DNA of 64,000 bases from Vicinamibacterales bacterium (GCA_036504215.1 DASXVO010000039.1:62001-126000); one strand, 5' to 3'; counted from the first letter of the stretch, positions 24,319 to 33,546 are shown. The notes: generated by a model not told the origin, from the sequence alone. Translations and numbers: made by a program.

Positions 24319-25381
24319 TCCTCTCGATCACGACACCCTCGTCGGCTGGCTCCGCGAACCGGATCCGGTCGCTCTCGAACGGCTGTGGCAACGTGCGGAC
24401 GTCGTCCGTGCTGAACACGTGGGCGACGCCGTTCACTTGCGCGGCCTGATCGAAGTGAGCAATCACTGCGTCCGCTACTGCCTGTACTGCGGGATCCGCG
24501 CATGTTCTCCCGGGATCACCCGGTACCGGATGACCGCGGACGAGATCCTGGCGTGTGCCCGCGAGGCCAGGAGGCTCGGCTACGGAACCGTGGTGTTGCA
24601 GTCGGGCGAGGACCCCGAGCTGACACGCGAGTTCGTGGAGGACGTCGTGCGGGCGATCAAGGTGGAGACCGGGCTCGCCGTGACGCTGAGCGTTGGGGAG
24701 CGGAGTGACGGGGACCTGATGGCCTGGAAACAGGCCGGCGCCGATCGATTCCTGCTCCGCTTCGAGACCTCGGACCCGGACTTGTACCGGCGCATCCATC
24801 CCTCGCTGCCGGGCACGCTGTCGGACCGCGTCGCCCAGTTGCTGCGGATGCGCGAGATGGGCTACGAGATCGGCAGCGGGGTGATGGTGGGTGTCCCCGG
24901 TCAGACCTACGATATCCTCGCCCGCGACATCGAGTTGTTCCGCGATCTCGACATCGACATGATTGGCATCGGACCCTTCCTTCCCAGCCCGAGGACGCCG
25001 CTCGGTGGCGAGGCGGCAGCGCGGCTGTGCGCGCCGGACGGCGACCAGGTGGCCAACAGCGAGTCGATGACGCTCAAGGCAGTCGCGTTGACGCGATTGG
25101 TCTGCCCGGAGGCCAACCTGCCCAGCACGACGGCGCTGGCGACGATCGACCCGGCCACGGGCCGCGAGCTGGGGCTGGTGCGCGGTGCGAACATCGTGAT
25201 GCCCAACGTCACGCCGCCGGCGTATCGCGTGCTGTACGAAATCTACCCGGGGAAGGCCTGCATCCACGAGACCGCGCAGGCGTGCCGCGGCTGTCTCGAA
25301 GGCCGCATCCGATCGATCGGCCGTGTCGTCGGCTCGGGCCCCGGCGGACGTCGCCGGAGCGCGGCCGTTCTCCCGAGCTGA
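24302..25381 (+). CDS. hydE: Radical SAM H-cluster maturase HydE
   Basis: 359 residues starting with GTG at 24302 inside the end of hydF. The radical-SAM motif is NHCVRYCLYCGI (C-x3-C-x2-C); RYRMTADEIL, VVLQSGEDPEL and GVPGQTYDILARDI match HydE barrels, and the family's C-terminal region is complete. It processes the HydG product on the way to the di-iron subcluster. Translational coupling to hydF is evident. Confidence 0.95.
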   Translation: MPLALDPLDHDTLVGWLREPDPVALERLWQRADVVRAEHVGDAVHLRGLIEVSNHCVRYCLYCGIRACSPGITRYRMTADEILACAREARRLGYGTVVLQSGEDPELTREFVEDVVRAIKVETGLAVTLSVGERSDGDLMAWKQAGADRFLLRFETSDPDLYRRIHPSLPGTLSDRVAQLLRMREMGYEIGSGVMVGVPGQTYDILARDIELFRDLDIDMIGIGPFLPSPRTPLGGEAAARLCAPDGDQVANSESMTLKAVALTRLVCPEANLPSTTALATIDPATGRELGLVRGANIVMPNVTPPAYRVLYEIYPGKACIHETAQACRGCLEGRIRSIGRVVGSGPGGRRRSAAVLPS

Positions 25382-25396
25382 CGCCGGGCGGCGGAC

Positions 25397-25455
25397 GTGC
25401 CACGCCGAAGCGGCGATCGTGGAGAAGACCGCGAAGTCGGGTCACGAGGTTACAC
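25397..25455 (+). repeat. Second copy of the GCCACGCCGAAGCGGC intergenic repeat
   Basis: gccacgccgaagcggc and, after about 15 bases, agaccgcgaagtcggg recur as at 9432-9490. It occupies the gap between the convergent hydE and the REC-kinase gene. No protein-coding frame is supported in this 155-base gap. Confidence 0.5.
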
Positions 25456-25536
25456 GGAGCACACCGATGACTCGAGCCCTGGTGCCCTCCGTGTCTCAGT
25501 CGCTTCGTTCTCGGCTCTCCGAATCTGGACACCAGG

Positions 25537-26703
25537 TCAGGACACGCTGAGCGGCGCCGGTGGGTTCGCCGCCTGGGCGCTCTGGGCGTGGAGCACGACG
25601 AGGAAGGTGCTGCCGACGTTCGGGGCGCTCTCCACCGTGACGTCGCCGCCGTACAACTGAGCCAGCTTCTTCACGATCGACAGCCCGAGTCCCGTGCCGG
25701 GAATGGCCCGCGTCCGATCGTTCTTGATCCGGACGAACTCCTGGAACAGCCGTCCCGCTTCGTCAGGTGAGAGCCCGATGCCGGTGTCGGCGACCTGGAA
25801 CCGAACTCCCGTGTCCGTCGGTTCGATACACACCTCGACACGGCCGCCGTCGCGGTTGTACTTCACCGCGTTGCTCACGAGGTTGTTGAAGAGGATCTCG
25901 AGCTCGCCGCGGTCCGCGACGATCCACACGTGCTCGGGAGCATGAAGTGCCAGGGACACCCGCCGCTCGGCAGCTGCCGTGGCCGCCGTGTCGAGCGCCG
26001 CCTGGGCCACCTCGCGGACGTCCACCTGGCTGAACTCCCGCCGCTTCTGTCCCGACTCGATGCGCGTCAAGTCGAGGAGTTCGCTGATGAGCCGCCGCAT
26101 CCCGCCCGCGCGCGCCAGGGCGCGGTCCACCACCTGCGCCTGGACCACCGGATCGGTTCCCGCGGTGCCGTCCTTCAGAATCTGGAGGAAGCCCTCGATC
26201 GCCGCGAGCGGCGCCTTCAATTCGTGGCCGAGCACCGAAATGAACTGGAAGCGCACCTGGCGCTTCTCCAGGGCCAACTGCCGCGCCTGCCGCTGCACCA
26301 TCAGGTGCTTGACGACGCGCCGGACCGCGACGCGCAGCTCGTCGGGAGTGAAGGGCTTCGGAAGGAAGTCGTGGGCGCCGCGCTTGGTCGCATCGATGGC
26401 CGTCTCGAGCGTGGCGTAGGCGGTGATCATCACCGTGAGCGTCTGGATGTTCCGCTCGCTGATTTGCCTGAGGACGTCGAGGCCGGAGATGCCCGGCAGC
26501 TTGAGGTCGAGCAGCACGATGTCGGGCACCGCCGCGGCCATCCGTTCGAGGGCCTCCTCGCCGGTCTCCGCGGTCTGCACGTCGAAGTTGACCGCGGCCT
26601 CGGTCTGGTCGCCGACCCTCACCGTGAAGGTGCTGAGCACCCGCGCGATCGCCATCCGCATCCCGGTCTCGTCATCGACCACCAGCACTCGGAGGGTTTC
26701 CAT
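25537..26703 (-). CDS. REC-histidine kinase hybrid (response regulator fused to HisKA-HATPase)
   Basis: 388 residues. An N-terminal receiver domain (VLVVDDETG, phospho-Asp in IVLLDLKLPGISG, K in FLPKPF) is followed by HisKA with the His in VLGHELKAPLAAIEG and an ATPase domain (NLVSNAVKYNR, DTGIGLSPDE, GTGLGLSIVKKLAQLYGG). There is no membrane segment, so it is cytosolic. Its receiver probably accepts phosphate from another kinase. It is the last gene of the rex-hyd2 operon. The ATG at 26703 with GAGGTGTGAG before it is preferred over an in-frame TTG at 26715. Confidence 0.9.
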   Translation of the reverse strand: METLRVLVVDDETGMRMAIARVLSTFTVRVGDQTEAAVNFDVQTAETGEEALERMAAAVPDIVLLDLKLPGISGLDVLRQISERNIQTLTVMITAYATLETAIDATKRGAHDFLPKPFTPDELRVAVRRVVKHLMVQRQARQLALEKRQVRFQFISVLGHELKAPLAAIEGFLQILKDGTAGTDPVVQAQVVDRALARAGGMRRLISELLDLTRIESGQKRREFSQVDVREVAQAALDTAATAAAERRVSLALHAPEHVWIVADRGELEILFNNLVSNAVKYNRDGGRVEVCIEPTDTGVRFQVADTGIGLSPDEAGRLFQEFVRIKNDRTRAIPGTGLGLSIVKKLAQLYGGDVTVESAPNVGSTFLVVLHAQSAQAANPPAPLSVS

Positions 26704-26785
26704 CTCACACCTCAAGACACGCCAACCACCAGCGTTTCTGGTTCCAACGAGGCTTGCCGTCGGTCCGAGGCACGCCTCGCTGGAA

Positions 26786-27190
26786 TTACCTGACCGTCAG
26801 CAGCCGGTCCATCTCGCGCCGCAGTTGCTCGAAGCGGATGGGCTTGGCCAGCACGGCGTCCGCCCCCACCCACGCTCGTTCCGCGGCGGACGCGGGGTTG
26901 AAGCTCAATCCGGTCTCGCTGGTCACGGCCGTGACCATGATGATCGGCAGGCCGGGGAACGCACGCTTCAGATGATGCGACAGGACGAAGCCGTCATCGT
27001 GTCGTTCCATCATGAGATCGAGGATGGCGAGGTCCGGCGTGAAGTGGCGAATCGCCTCCTCGGCCTGCGAACGCGTGGCGGCGGTCGTCACTTCGAAGCC
27101 GGCGTTCTCCAGCTGAATCCGATGCTGGAACAAGAAGTCCTCGTCGTCGTCCACGAGGAGGATGTTGATGGTGGCGCGTGTGCTTGACAT
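26786..27190 (-). CDS. Single-domain response regulator of the hydrogenase 2 operon
   Basis: 134-residue stand-alone receiver: acidic pocket in LLVDDDED, phospho-acceptor D58 in LAILDLMMERHDDG, Thr in IIMVTAV, Lys in AVLAKPIRF. As in the REC protein at 5322, the segment between Thr and Lys is about ten residues longer than usual. The shared LDxMMExxDDG motif suggests the two are paralogues specialised for hydrogenase operons. It sits between the H-cluster kinase and the REC-kinase, an arrangement fitting a phosphorelay. Confidence 0.9.
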   Translation of the reverse strand: MSSTRATINILLVDDDEDFLFQHRIQLENAGFEVTTAATRSQAEEAIRHFTPDLAILDLMMERHDDGFVLSHHLKRAFPGLPIIMVTAVTSETGLSFNPASAAERAWVGADAVLAKPIRFEQLRREMDRLLTVR

Positions 27191-27247
27191 GATCTTCCCA
27201 GGTTGAATACCGGCTGCGAGCGGCCGTGGGGCCAGCCCCTGTGCCGC

Positions 27248-29257
27248 TCAGGCCGCCGTGGCGCCGCTCTCCCGCCGTCGCGGCAGCACGACCGTGAACG
27301 TCGTTCCCGTCGGACCTCTGGCGGCGTCGGCGTTCGAGTGGACTTTGATGTCGCCGCGATGCATCTTCACGATGCCGTAGCTGACCGCGAGGCCGAGACC
27401 GGTGCCCTTGCCGACCTTCTTCGTCGTGAAGAACGGCTCGAAGAGTTTCGGGAAGTGTTCGGGCGGGATCCCGACGCCGGTGTCCGATACGATGATGCGG
27501 ACGTGGTCCGCATCATCCTCGGTCCGAATCCGCAACACGCCGCCGTCCGGCATCGCCGCGAACGCGTTGCTGACGAGATTCACGAGGACCTGCGTGATTT
27601 GGTCCGGATCCACTTCGATGGACGGGTCGCTCACCTGGTGCTCGACCTCCACCTCGACGCCGAGCGGGTGCGCGACGCCGCGGAGGCCGCGTTGCACGAG
27701 TTCAGCCAGGTCGATCCGGTCGTGCTCCACCTTGTTCTGCCGCGCGAAGTCGAGGAGGCCGGCCACGATCTTCTTGCAGCGATCGGCCTGCTCGACCACC
27801 ATCGCGAGGTCTTCGCGGTACTCGGGCTTGTCGCCGATCTGCTCCATTAGGAAATGGGCATACATGATGACGACGCCGAGCGGGTTGTTGACCTCGTGCG
27901 CGATCCCGGCCGCGAGCTGGCCCATGCTCGCGAGCTTTTCGGAGCGCACCAACGCGACCTGGGCGTTGGCGAGTTCCTCGTTGGATCGACCCAGTTCGTA
28001 CACGGTTTCGCGCAGGTGCTCGATGCTGTGAGGCAGACACATCTCGGGCTCGGCCAGACCGCGGTAGATGGCGCTCGCCAGCTCACGGCAGCTCGAGTAC
28101 CCGCACGCCCCGCAGTTCAGCTCGTTGGTCGGATCCGGCTTGCCCAGGTCGGTCAGCAGCCGCTGCAACTCTTCCGGCGACGGTACCGGCAGGCGCAGAT
28201 CCTTGGCGGCATAGGCGCGGGAGAGATCGACGTGCGCGTAGCTGGCGATGCGTCTCTCCCAGGCGGCCTGATCGCTTTCCGCGATCCGCCGGCGGACATA
28301 CTGGCTGACGCGGGCCCGGCGGCCGAAGTGCGGCAGATCGGAACTCATCCCGGGGCCCATCGTGCAGCCGCGGCAGAAGAGGACTTCGAGCAACCGTGTG
28401 TCGAGCAGGCCCGATTCGGCTTCCTTGATGGCCTGCGCGAACTCGGCGGGGCCTTCGGCGACCATCACGTGACCCGTGACGAGATCCTCCTGGATGCCGG
28501 CCACCTGCAGCATGCCGCCGCTGAGCGGGAACAGGCCGCCGCCACGGCTCTGGGGCGGATCGAAGTCGAAGGCGGGAACGACCTTCGGGTCGAGATCGCG
28601 CGACGCGACCATCTGACGCAGTTCGGCGAAGGTGAGCGCCTCGTCCACCTCGCCCTGCAGCTCGGTTGACTCGCGCTTCTTGGCGATGCACGGGCCGACG
28701 AAGACGATCCGGAGGTCACCGCCGTGAGCCTGCCGGAGCAGCCGGGCCGTCGCAATCATCGGCGAGACGATCGGGGCGAGGGCGGCCGTGAGGTCGGGAT
28801 AGTAGCGCTCGACGTACCCGACGACCGATGGGCAGGTCGTGGCAATCCAGAGCTTGTCGGTGTCGCGGGAGACCAGCCGCCGGTATTCGAGCGCCACGAG
28901 TTCGGCGCCGAACGCGACTTCATGTACCGACGCGAACCCCAGGGCCCGCAGCGTGCCGACGACCGCCGGGTAGTCGAGGTCGATGAACTCGGCCGGGAAG
29001 CTGGGCGCGATGATTGCTGCGACGGGCTCGGGGCCGGCCAGCAGCGCTTCGACGGCCTCCACCGCGGACACGACGCTCTTGGCGGACTGCGTGCACACCT
29101 TCACGCACACGCCGCAGCCGATGCAGCGTTCCGGCAGCACCTGCGCCTTCAGGTCGGCGATGCGGATGGCCTTCGCCGGGCACTCACGCACGCACTGGTA
29201 GCAGACGCGGCACCGTTCGCCGATCGTGGACACCAGCGGGACCAGGGTTGCGTTCAC
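27248..29257 (-). CDS. HydS-like sensor: H-cluster domain fused to a histidine kinase
   Basis: 669 residues from the GTG at 29257. Order: two [4Fe-4S] sites (C16, C19, C22, C26; C45, C48, C51, C55); an [FeFe]-hydrogenase large-domain fold with modified motifs ATTCPSV (C142), [10 protein letters not shown] (C190) and [11 protein letters not shown] (C295, C298); a small Fe-S domain [10 protein letters not shown] (C382, C385, C390, with C407); HisKA with H454 in [12 protein letters not shown]; and an ATPase domain ([33 protein letters not shown]). The proton-shuttle cysteine is replaced by Thr and the last motif is C-x2-C rather than C-x3-C. This resembles sensory, not catalytic, [FeFe] proteins. 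A GTG at 29296, three bases after hydA2, is an alternative start. Confidence 0.88.
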   Translation of the reverse strand: MNATLVPLVSTIGERCRVCYQCVRECPAKAIRIADLKAQVLPERCIGCGVCVKVCTQSAKSVVSAVEAVEALLAGPEPVAAIIAPSFPAEFIDLDYPAVVGTLRALGFASVHEVAFGAELVALEYRRLVSRDTDKLWIATTCPSVVGYVERYYPDLTAALAPIVSPMIATARLLRQAHGGDLRIVFVGPCIAKKRESTELQGEVDEALTFAELRQMVASRDLDPKVVPAFDFDPPQSRGGGLFPLSGGMLQVAGIQEDLVTGHVMVAEGPAEFAQAIKEAESGLLDTRLLEVLFCRGCTMGPGMSSDLPHFGRRARVSQYVRRRIAESDQAAWERRIASYAHVDLSRAYAAKDLRLPVPSPEELQRLLTDLGKPDPTNELNCGACGYSSCRELASAIYRGLAEPEMCLPHSIEHLRETVYELGRSNEELANAQVALVRSEKLASMGQLAAGIAHEVNNPLGVVIMYAHFLMEQIGDKPEYREDLAMVVEQADRCKKIVAGLLDFARQNKVEHDRIDLAELVQRGLRGVAHPLGVEVEVEHQVSDPSIEVDPDQITQVLVNLVSNAFAAMPDGGVLRIRTEDDADHVRIIVSDTGVGIPPEHFPKLFEPFFTTKKVGKGTGLGLAVSYGIVKMHRGDIKVHSNADAARGPTGTTFTVVLPRRRESGATAA

Positions 29258-29299
29258 GTCAGGGCTCGCTCTCAGGGCTCTCGGCTCGTGGCCCACCGT

Positions 29300-31024
29300 C
29301 TACATGACTACGTTCCGCGCCTCGTATTCCGTGTGCAACAGTTCGTGGCTGCGGTGCGACAACGGCTTCTCCAGGAATTCCGCGTAGAGCCGGTGGATGG
29401 CCGGGTTCTGATGCGACGCGCGCAGCGGGGCGTCGCGGTCGATCGCGTAGAGGGCCTGCATCCGCGCGCGCACCGCATCGGGCGAGGCCGCGCGCGGCTG
29501 GCCGCCGCCGTTGATGCACCCGCCGGGGCACGCCATCACCTCGATGAGGTGGAGGTCCTTGCGCCCGGCGCGAATCTGCTCGACCAGCGCCCGGGCCTGC
29601 CCGAGCCCGGACACCGCCGCCACACCGATCTCGCGACCGGCGATCGTCGCCCGGTACTCCTTGATGCCGTCGAGACCGCGAAGTGGCTGGATCCTGGCGG
29701 GCGCGGCAGGCTCGCCGGTGAGGAGGAAGTGCGCGGTCCGCAGCGATGCCTCGGCCACACCGCCGCTGGCGCCGAAGATCTTCCCGGCCGCGGTGCGCTC
29801 GCCGAACGGCGTGTCCGGTGCCTCGGGCGGGAGCGCGTTCAGGTCGAGGCCGTGCATCCGGATGAGCTCCGCGAGTTCCCGCGTCGTCAGCACCGCATCG
29901 ATGTCAGGGCGGCCGTTGCGCCCCATTTCCGGCCGTCCCGCCTCGAACTTCTTCGCGGTGCACGGCATGACGGCCACGCTGAAGATGCGGGAGGGGTCGA
30001 TCTTCTCACGATCGGCGAAGAAGCTCTTGATGACCGCACCGAGCATCTGCTGCGGGCTCTTGCAGGTCGAGAGGTGCGGGATCATGTCGGGGTAGAACTG
30101 CTCGACGAACTTAATCCAGCCGGGCGAGCAGCTCGTCATCATCGGGATCGGCGCGTCCGCCGTGGTCAGCCGCTGCACGAGCTCGGACGCCTCTTCCATG
30201 ACCGTGAGATCGGCGGAGAACGCCGTGTCGAACACCCGGCGGAAGCCGAGTCGGCGGAGCGCGGCGGCCAGCACACCGTCCACATCGGAGCCCGGCTTCG
30301 CACCGAACTCCTCAGCCAGGCTGACCGACACCGCCGGCGCGTGCTGGACGACGACGAATCGGTCGGGGTCGCTGAGCGCGGCCATCACTTCTTCGAGCGC
30401 GCTGTGCTCGTTGAGCGCGCCGGTCGGGCACACGGCCACGCACTGGCCGCAGTTGACGCAACTGCTGATGTTCGGCCCCTCGTCGAACGCCGTTCCCACG
30501 CGGGCCCGGCTGCCACGGCCGATGAAGTCGAGCGCGCCCACCGTTTGGATCTCCTCGCACACGCGCACGCACTTGCCGCAGAGGATGCACTTGGCCGGCT
30601 CGCGGACGATCGCCGGGCTCGCCACGTCGAGGCGGGCCGGGGTGCGGCCGCCGAAGTATCGGCGACGCCGGACACCCAGTTGCTCGGCCAGCGCCTGCAG
30701 CTCGCAGTCGCCGCTGCGCGAACAGTAGAGGCAATCGTCCGGGTGGTTGGCGAGCAGGAGTTCGACCAGCGTCTTGCGGGCATCGACGGCGCGCGACGAG
30801 TGCGTGCGGACCTTCATGCCGGACGCGACTGGGTACGCGCAGCTCGGCACGAGGCCGCGCTGCCCTTCGACGTCCACGACGCACATGCGGCAGGCGCCGC
30901 TCGGCGGCAGGCCGTCGTAGTGGCAGAGCGTTGGGATGGTGATCCCGGCGCGCCGCACGGCCGTGAGCAGCGTCTCGCCGTCCTGCGCATCCACGGTCCG
31001 TCCGTTGACCTCGATCTTGATCAC
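29300..31024 (-). CDS. hydA: [FeFe]-hydrogenase catalytic subunit HydA2
   Basis: 574 residues, M3-type: [2Fe-2S] (C34, C45, C48, C62), His-Cys cluster in HPDDCLYCSRSGDC, ferredoxin sites C146-C156 and C189-C199, and H-cluster motifs MTSCSPGW (C299), VMPCTAKKFE (C354) and EVMACPGGCINGGGQP. It is shorter than HydA1 because it lacks that protein's ~40-residue N-terminal extension. As in HydA1, the first motif has SCSP. The GTG at 31024 is chosen because AGGAGAGG precedes it; the frame is open to 31051. It is third in the rex-hydC-hydB-hydA order. Confidence 0.95.
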   Translation of the reverse strand: MIKIEVNGRTVDAQDGETLLTAVRRAGITIPTLCHYDGLPPSGACRMCVVDVEGQRGLVPSCAYPVASGMKVRTHSSRAVDARKTLVELLLANHPDDCLYCSRSGDCELQALAEQLGVRRRRYFGGRTPARLDVASPAIVREPAKCILCGKCVRVCEEIQTVGALDFIGRGSRARVGTAFDEGPNISSCVNCGQCVAVCPTGALNEHSALEEVMAALSDPDRFVVVQHAPAVSVSLAEEFGAKPGSDVDGVLAAALRRLGFRRVFDTAFSADLTVMEEASELVQRLTTADAPIPMMTSCSPGWIKFVEQFYPDMIPHLSTCKSPQQMLGAVIKSFFADREKIDPSRIFSVAVMPCTAKKFEAGRPEMGRNGRPDIDAVLTTRELAELIRMHGLDLNALPPEAPDTPFGERTAAGKIFGASGGVAEASLRTAHFLLTGEPAAPARIQPLRGLDGIKEYRATIAGREIGVAAVSGLGQARALVEQIRAGRKDLHLIEVMACPGGCINGGGQPRAASPDAVRARMQALYAIDRDAPLRASHQNPAIHRLYAEFLEKPLSHRSHELLHTEYEARNVVM

Positions 31025-31063
31025 AACCTCTCCTCGCGAAACCACAGCCACCGAGTCATGTCG

Positions 31064-33076
31064 TCACGCCGCCGTCACCGCGTCGAAGTGGCACACATCC
31101 ACGCAGGTACCGCAGGCGATGCAGCGTTCCGGGATCACGTGGTGCGGGCTCTTCAGCGTGCCGACGATGGCCTCGGACGGGCAGTTCTTGACGCACACCG
31201 AGCAGCCCGTGCACTTGTCCTCGTCGATCGTGTACTCCAGCAACTCGCCGCACGCCTTGGCGGGGCAGCGCCGGTCGTAGACGTGCGCCTCGTACTCATC
31301 GCGGAACCACCGGAGCGTGCTCAAGACCGGGTTCGGCGCCGACTGTCCCAGCCCGCAGAGACTGGTGTCCTGAATCACCTGCGCGAGGTGCTCGAGGTTC
31401 ATCACGCTCCGGAACCGCTCGAGCGCCTCGAACTCCTTTTCGTTGCGGCGGCTGCGCGACAGACTCTCCAGGATTTCCAGCATCCGCCGCGTGCCCTCGC
31501 GGCACGGGATGCACTTCCCGCAGCTCTCACGCTGGATGAAGTCCATGAAGAACTTCGCGATGTCGACCATGCACGTCGATTCGTCCATCACGACGAGTCC
31601 GCCCGAGCCCATCATCGCGCCGACACGCTTGAGCGACTCGTAGTCGATGTCGATGTCGAGGTGCTGCGACGGGATACAGCCGCCAGAGGGGCCGCCAATC
31701 TGCACAGCTTTGTACGCCTTCCCGTTCGGAATGCCGCCGCCGATGTCGAAGACGATCTGCCGGAGCGGCGTGCCCATCGCCACCTCGACCAGCCCGGTGC
31801 GCGCCACCCTGCCGGAGAGGGCGAAGACCTTGGTGCCCTTGCTCGTCTCCGTCCCGATGCTCGTGAACCACTCTTCGCCGTTGAGGACGATCGCCGGCAC
31901 GTTCGCGAGCGTTTCGACGTTGTTGATCACCGTCGGTTTGCCGAACAGGCCGCGGACCGCGGGGAACGGCGGCCGCGGTCGCGGCATGCCGCGACGGCCC
32001 TCGATGCTGTGGAGGAGCGCCGTTTCCTCGCCGCAGACGAATGCGCCGGCACCCTGCTTCAGGGCGATCTCCAGGCTGAAGCCGGAGTCGAGGATGTTGC
32101 GGCCCAGGAGACCGAAGGTCTTCGCCTGTGCCATGGCGTGCTGCAGCCGCCTGATGGCGAGCGGGTATTCGGCGCGGATGTAGATGTAGGCCTTGCTCGC
32201 GCCTATCCCGTAGGCGGCGAGCGCGAGGCCTTCGAGCACGCGATGCGGATCGCCCTCGATGACCGCGCGATCCATGAACGCGCCCGGGTCGCCCTCGTCC
32301 GCGTTGCAGACCATGTATTTCTGATCCGCGGAGTGCTTGAGCGCGATCTTCCACTTGGTGCCCGTCTTGAAGCCGCCGCCTCCGCGTCCGCGCAGGCCGG
32401 CGCGCTCGATGAAGTCGCACAACTCGGCCGGCGTCCGCTCGCGCAGGGCCCTGGCCAGGCCCGCATAGCCGCCGCGTGCGACGTATTCCTCGAGGCTCGT
32501 CGGGTCGAGGATGCCGCAGTTGGCGAGCACCCAGCGCGTCTGGCGCGCGAAGAACGGATGCTCGTCGAGATACGCGACGTCGGGCCACCCTTCGACGTTC
32601 GCGCCCCGGAACTGCCCCAGCGGCGTGACGGGGAACGGCGTGCCCCCGAAGACGCTGTCCAGCAGGGAGTCCACGTGTTTCTCGGTGACGCGCGGGAAGC
32701 TGAGGCGTGTGCGACCGACGAGCTGCACGTCGAGGAGCGGTTCCTCGACACAGAGCCCGATGCAGCCGACCTCGACGATCTCCGCCCGCACGTGGGCGTG
32801 AACCTCGAGGTAGCGGCGGACCGCCGCGACGGTCTTCGCCGCGCCGGCGCCGAGGCCGCACGTGCCCGTGCCGATATAGATGACCGGTCGCGTGATCGTC
32901 TCGCGCCGCAGCCTCGCGTTGCGTGCCTGCCGAGTGTCGCGGCAGGCACGCGCCTCGTGGCAGAAGGGACCGGAAGTGAGGCATTCGACCAGCTGAGGGC
33001 AAGGGCGACCCGGGCCGTGCCAGCACTCCCCGCAGCAGCGAACGAAATCGACGTCCATGCGATCCTCGGCGGTCAT
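31064..33076 (-). CDS. hydB: HydB/NuoF-like flavoprotein of hydrogenase 2, long form with Cys-rich N-terminus
   Basis: 670 residues. An unusual N-terminal segment has seven cysteines in the first 45 residues (C14, C15, C18, C26, C32, C39, C45). Then comes a thioredoxin-like [2Fe-2S] domain (GTGTCGLGAG, VGCIGLCVEE; three of the usual four cysteines seen), the FMN/NADH core (GLRGRGGGGFKTGTKW, NADEGDPGAFMDR), the [4Fe-4S] site ESCGKCIPCREG, and a C-terminal two-cluster ferredoxin domain (CTGCSVCVKNCP, CIACGTCVDVCH). This is the domain order of HydB from bifurcating HydABC enzymes. It overlaps hydC2 by four bases. Confidence 0.93.
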   Translation of the reverse strand: MTAEDRMDVDFVRCCGECWHGPGRPCPQLVECLTSGPFCHEARACRDTRQARNARLRRETITRPVIYIGTGTCGLGAGAAKTVAAVRRYLEVHAHVRAEIVEVGCIGLCVEEPLLDVQLVGRTRLSFPRVTEKHVDSLLDSVFGGTPFPVTPLGQFRGANVEGWPDVAYLDEHPFFARQTRWVLANCGILDPTSLEEYVARGGYAGLARALRERTPAELCDFIERAGLRGRGGGGFKTGTKWKIALKHSADQKYMVCNADEGDPGAFMDRAVIEGDPHRVLEGLALAAYGIGASKAYIYIRAEYPLAIRRLQHAMAQAKTFGLLGRNILDSGFSLEIALKQGAGAFVCGEETALLHSIEGRRGMPRPRPPFPAVRGLFGKPTVINNVETLANVPAIVLNGEEWFTSIGTETSKGTKVFALSGRVARTGLVEVAMGTPLRQIVFDIGGGIPNGKAYKAVQIGGPSGGCIPSQHLDIDIDYESLKRVGAMMGSGGLVVMDESTCMVDIAKFFMDFIQRESCGKCIPCREGTRRMLEILESLSRSRRNEKEFEALERFRSVMNLEHLAQVIQDTSLCGLGQSAPNPVLSTLRWFRDEYEAHVYDRRCPAKACGELLEYTIDEDKCTGCSVCVKNCPSEAIVGTLKSPHHVIPERCIACGTCVDVCHFDAVTAA

Positions 33077-33546
33077 TTCTTGGTTGCCTCTCGGCGCAGG
33101 GTCTTGATCACCTTGATGGCCCGCTCAGACGTGGCGTCCGCGTGGAACTCGCCGTTGACCGCCATGAGCGGCGCGAGGCCGCAGGCACCCAGGCACGCCA
33201 CGACTTCCAGGCTGAAGAGGCCGTCGCGGGTCGTCTGACCCGGCTTGACCTGCAGCGTGCGCTCAACCGCCGACAGCGTCTGGCTCGAGCCCTTCACGTG
33301 GCAGGCGGTGCCACGGCAGAGCTGCACGTGGTAGCGGCCGAGCGGCTGGAACCGGAACTGGTTGTAGAAGGTGGCGACGCCGTAGACCTTGCTCGCCGGC
33401 AGCTTCAGGTACTGGCCGACGCGGACCACCGCCTCTCGCGAGAGGTAACCGTGCGCCGCCTGGACGTCCTGCAGCAGCGGGATCAACGCCTCACGACGTC
33501 CCGCCGGGTACTTGCTGACAATCGGATCGAGGTCTGGTGCGATCAT
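33073..33546 (-). CDS. hydC: HydC/NuoE-like [2Fe-2S] subunit of hydrogenase 2
   Basis: 157 residues: LIPLLQDVQAAHGYLSREA and KVYGVATFYNQFRF form the helical part; CRGTACHVKGS and ACLGACGLAP hold the [2Fe-2S] cluster. It shares operon position and fold with the copy at 5713. Its start overlaps the stop of rex by ATGA and its stop overlaps the start of hydB2 by ATGA, so rex, hydC2 and hydB2 are translationally coupled. Confidence 0.93.
   Translation of the reverse strand: MIAPDLDPIVSKYPAGRREALIPLLQDVQAAHGYLSREAVVRVGQYLKLPASKVYGVATFYNQFRFQPLGRYHVQLCRGTACHVKGSSQTLSAVERTLQVKPGQTTRDGLFSLEVVACLGACGLAPLMAVNGEFHADATSERAIKVIKTLRREATKK

Noticed and set aside
28724-33238. A 1504-codon open frame on the plus strand across the hyd2 genes
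   Set aside because: It is antisense to well-identified hydA2, hydB2 and the H-cluster kinase; its composition (His/Arg/Asp/Val-rich, no domain) is typical of the complement of GC-rich genes.
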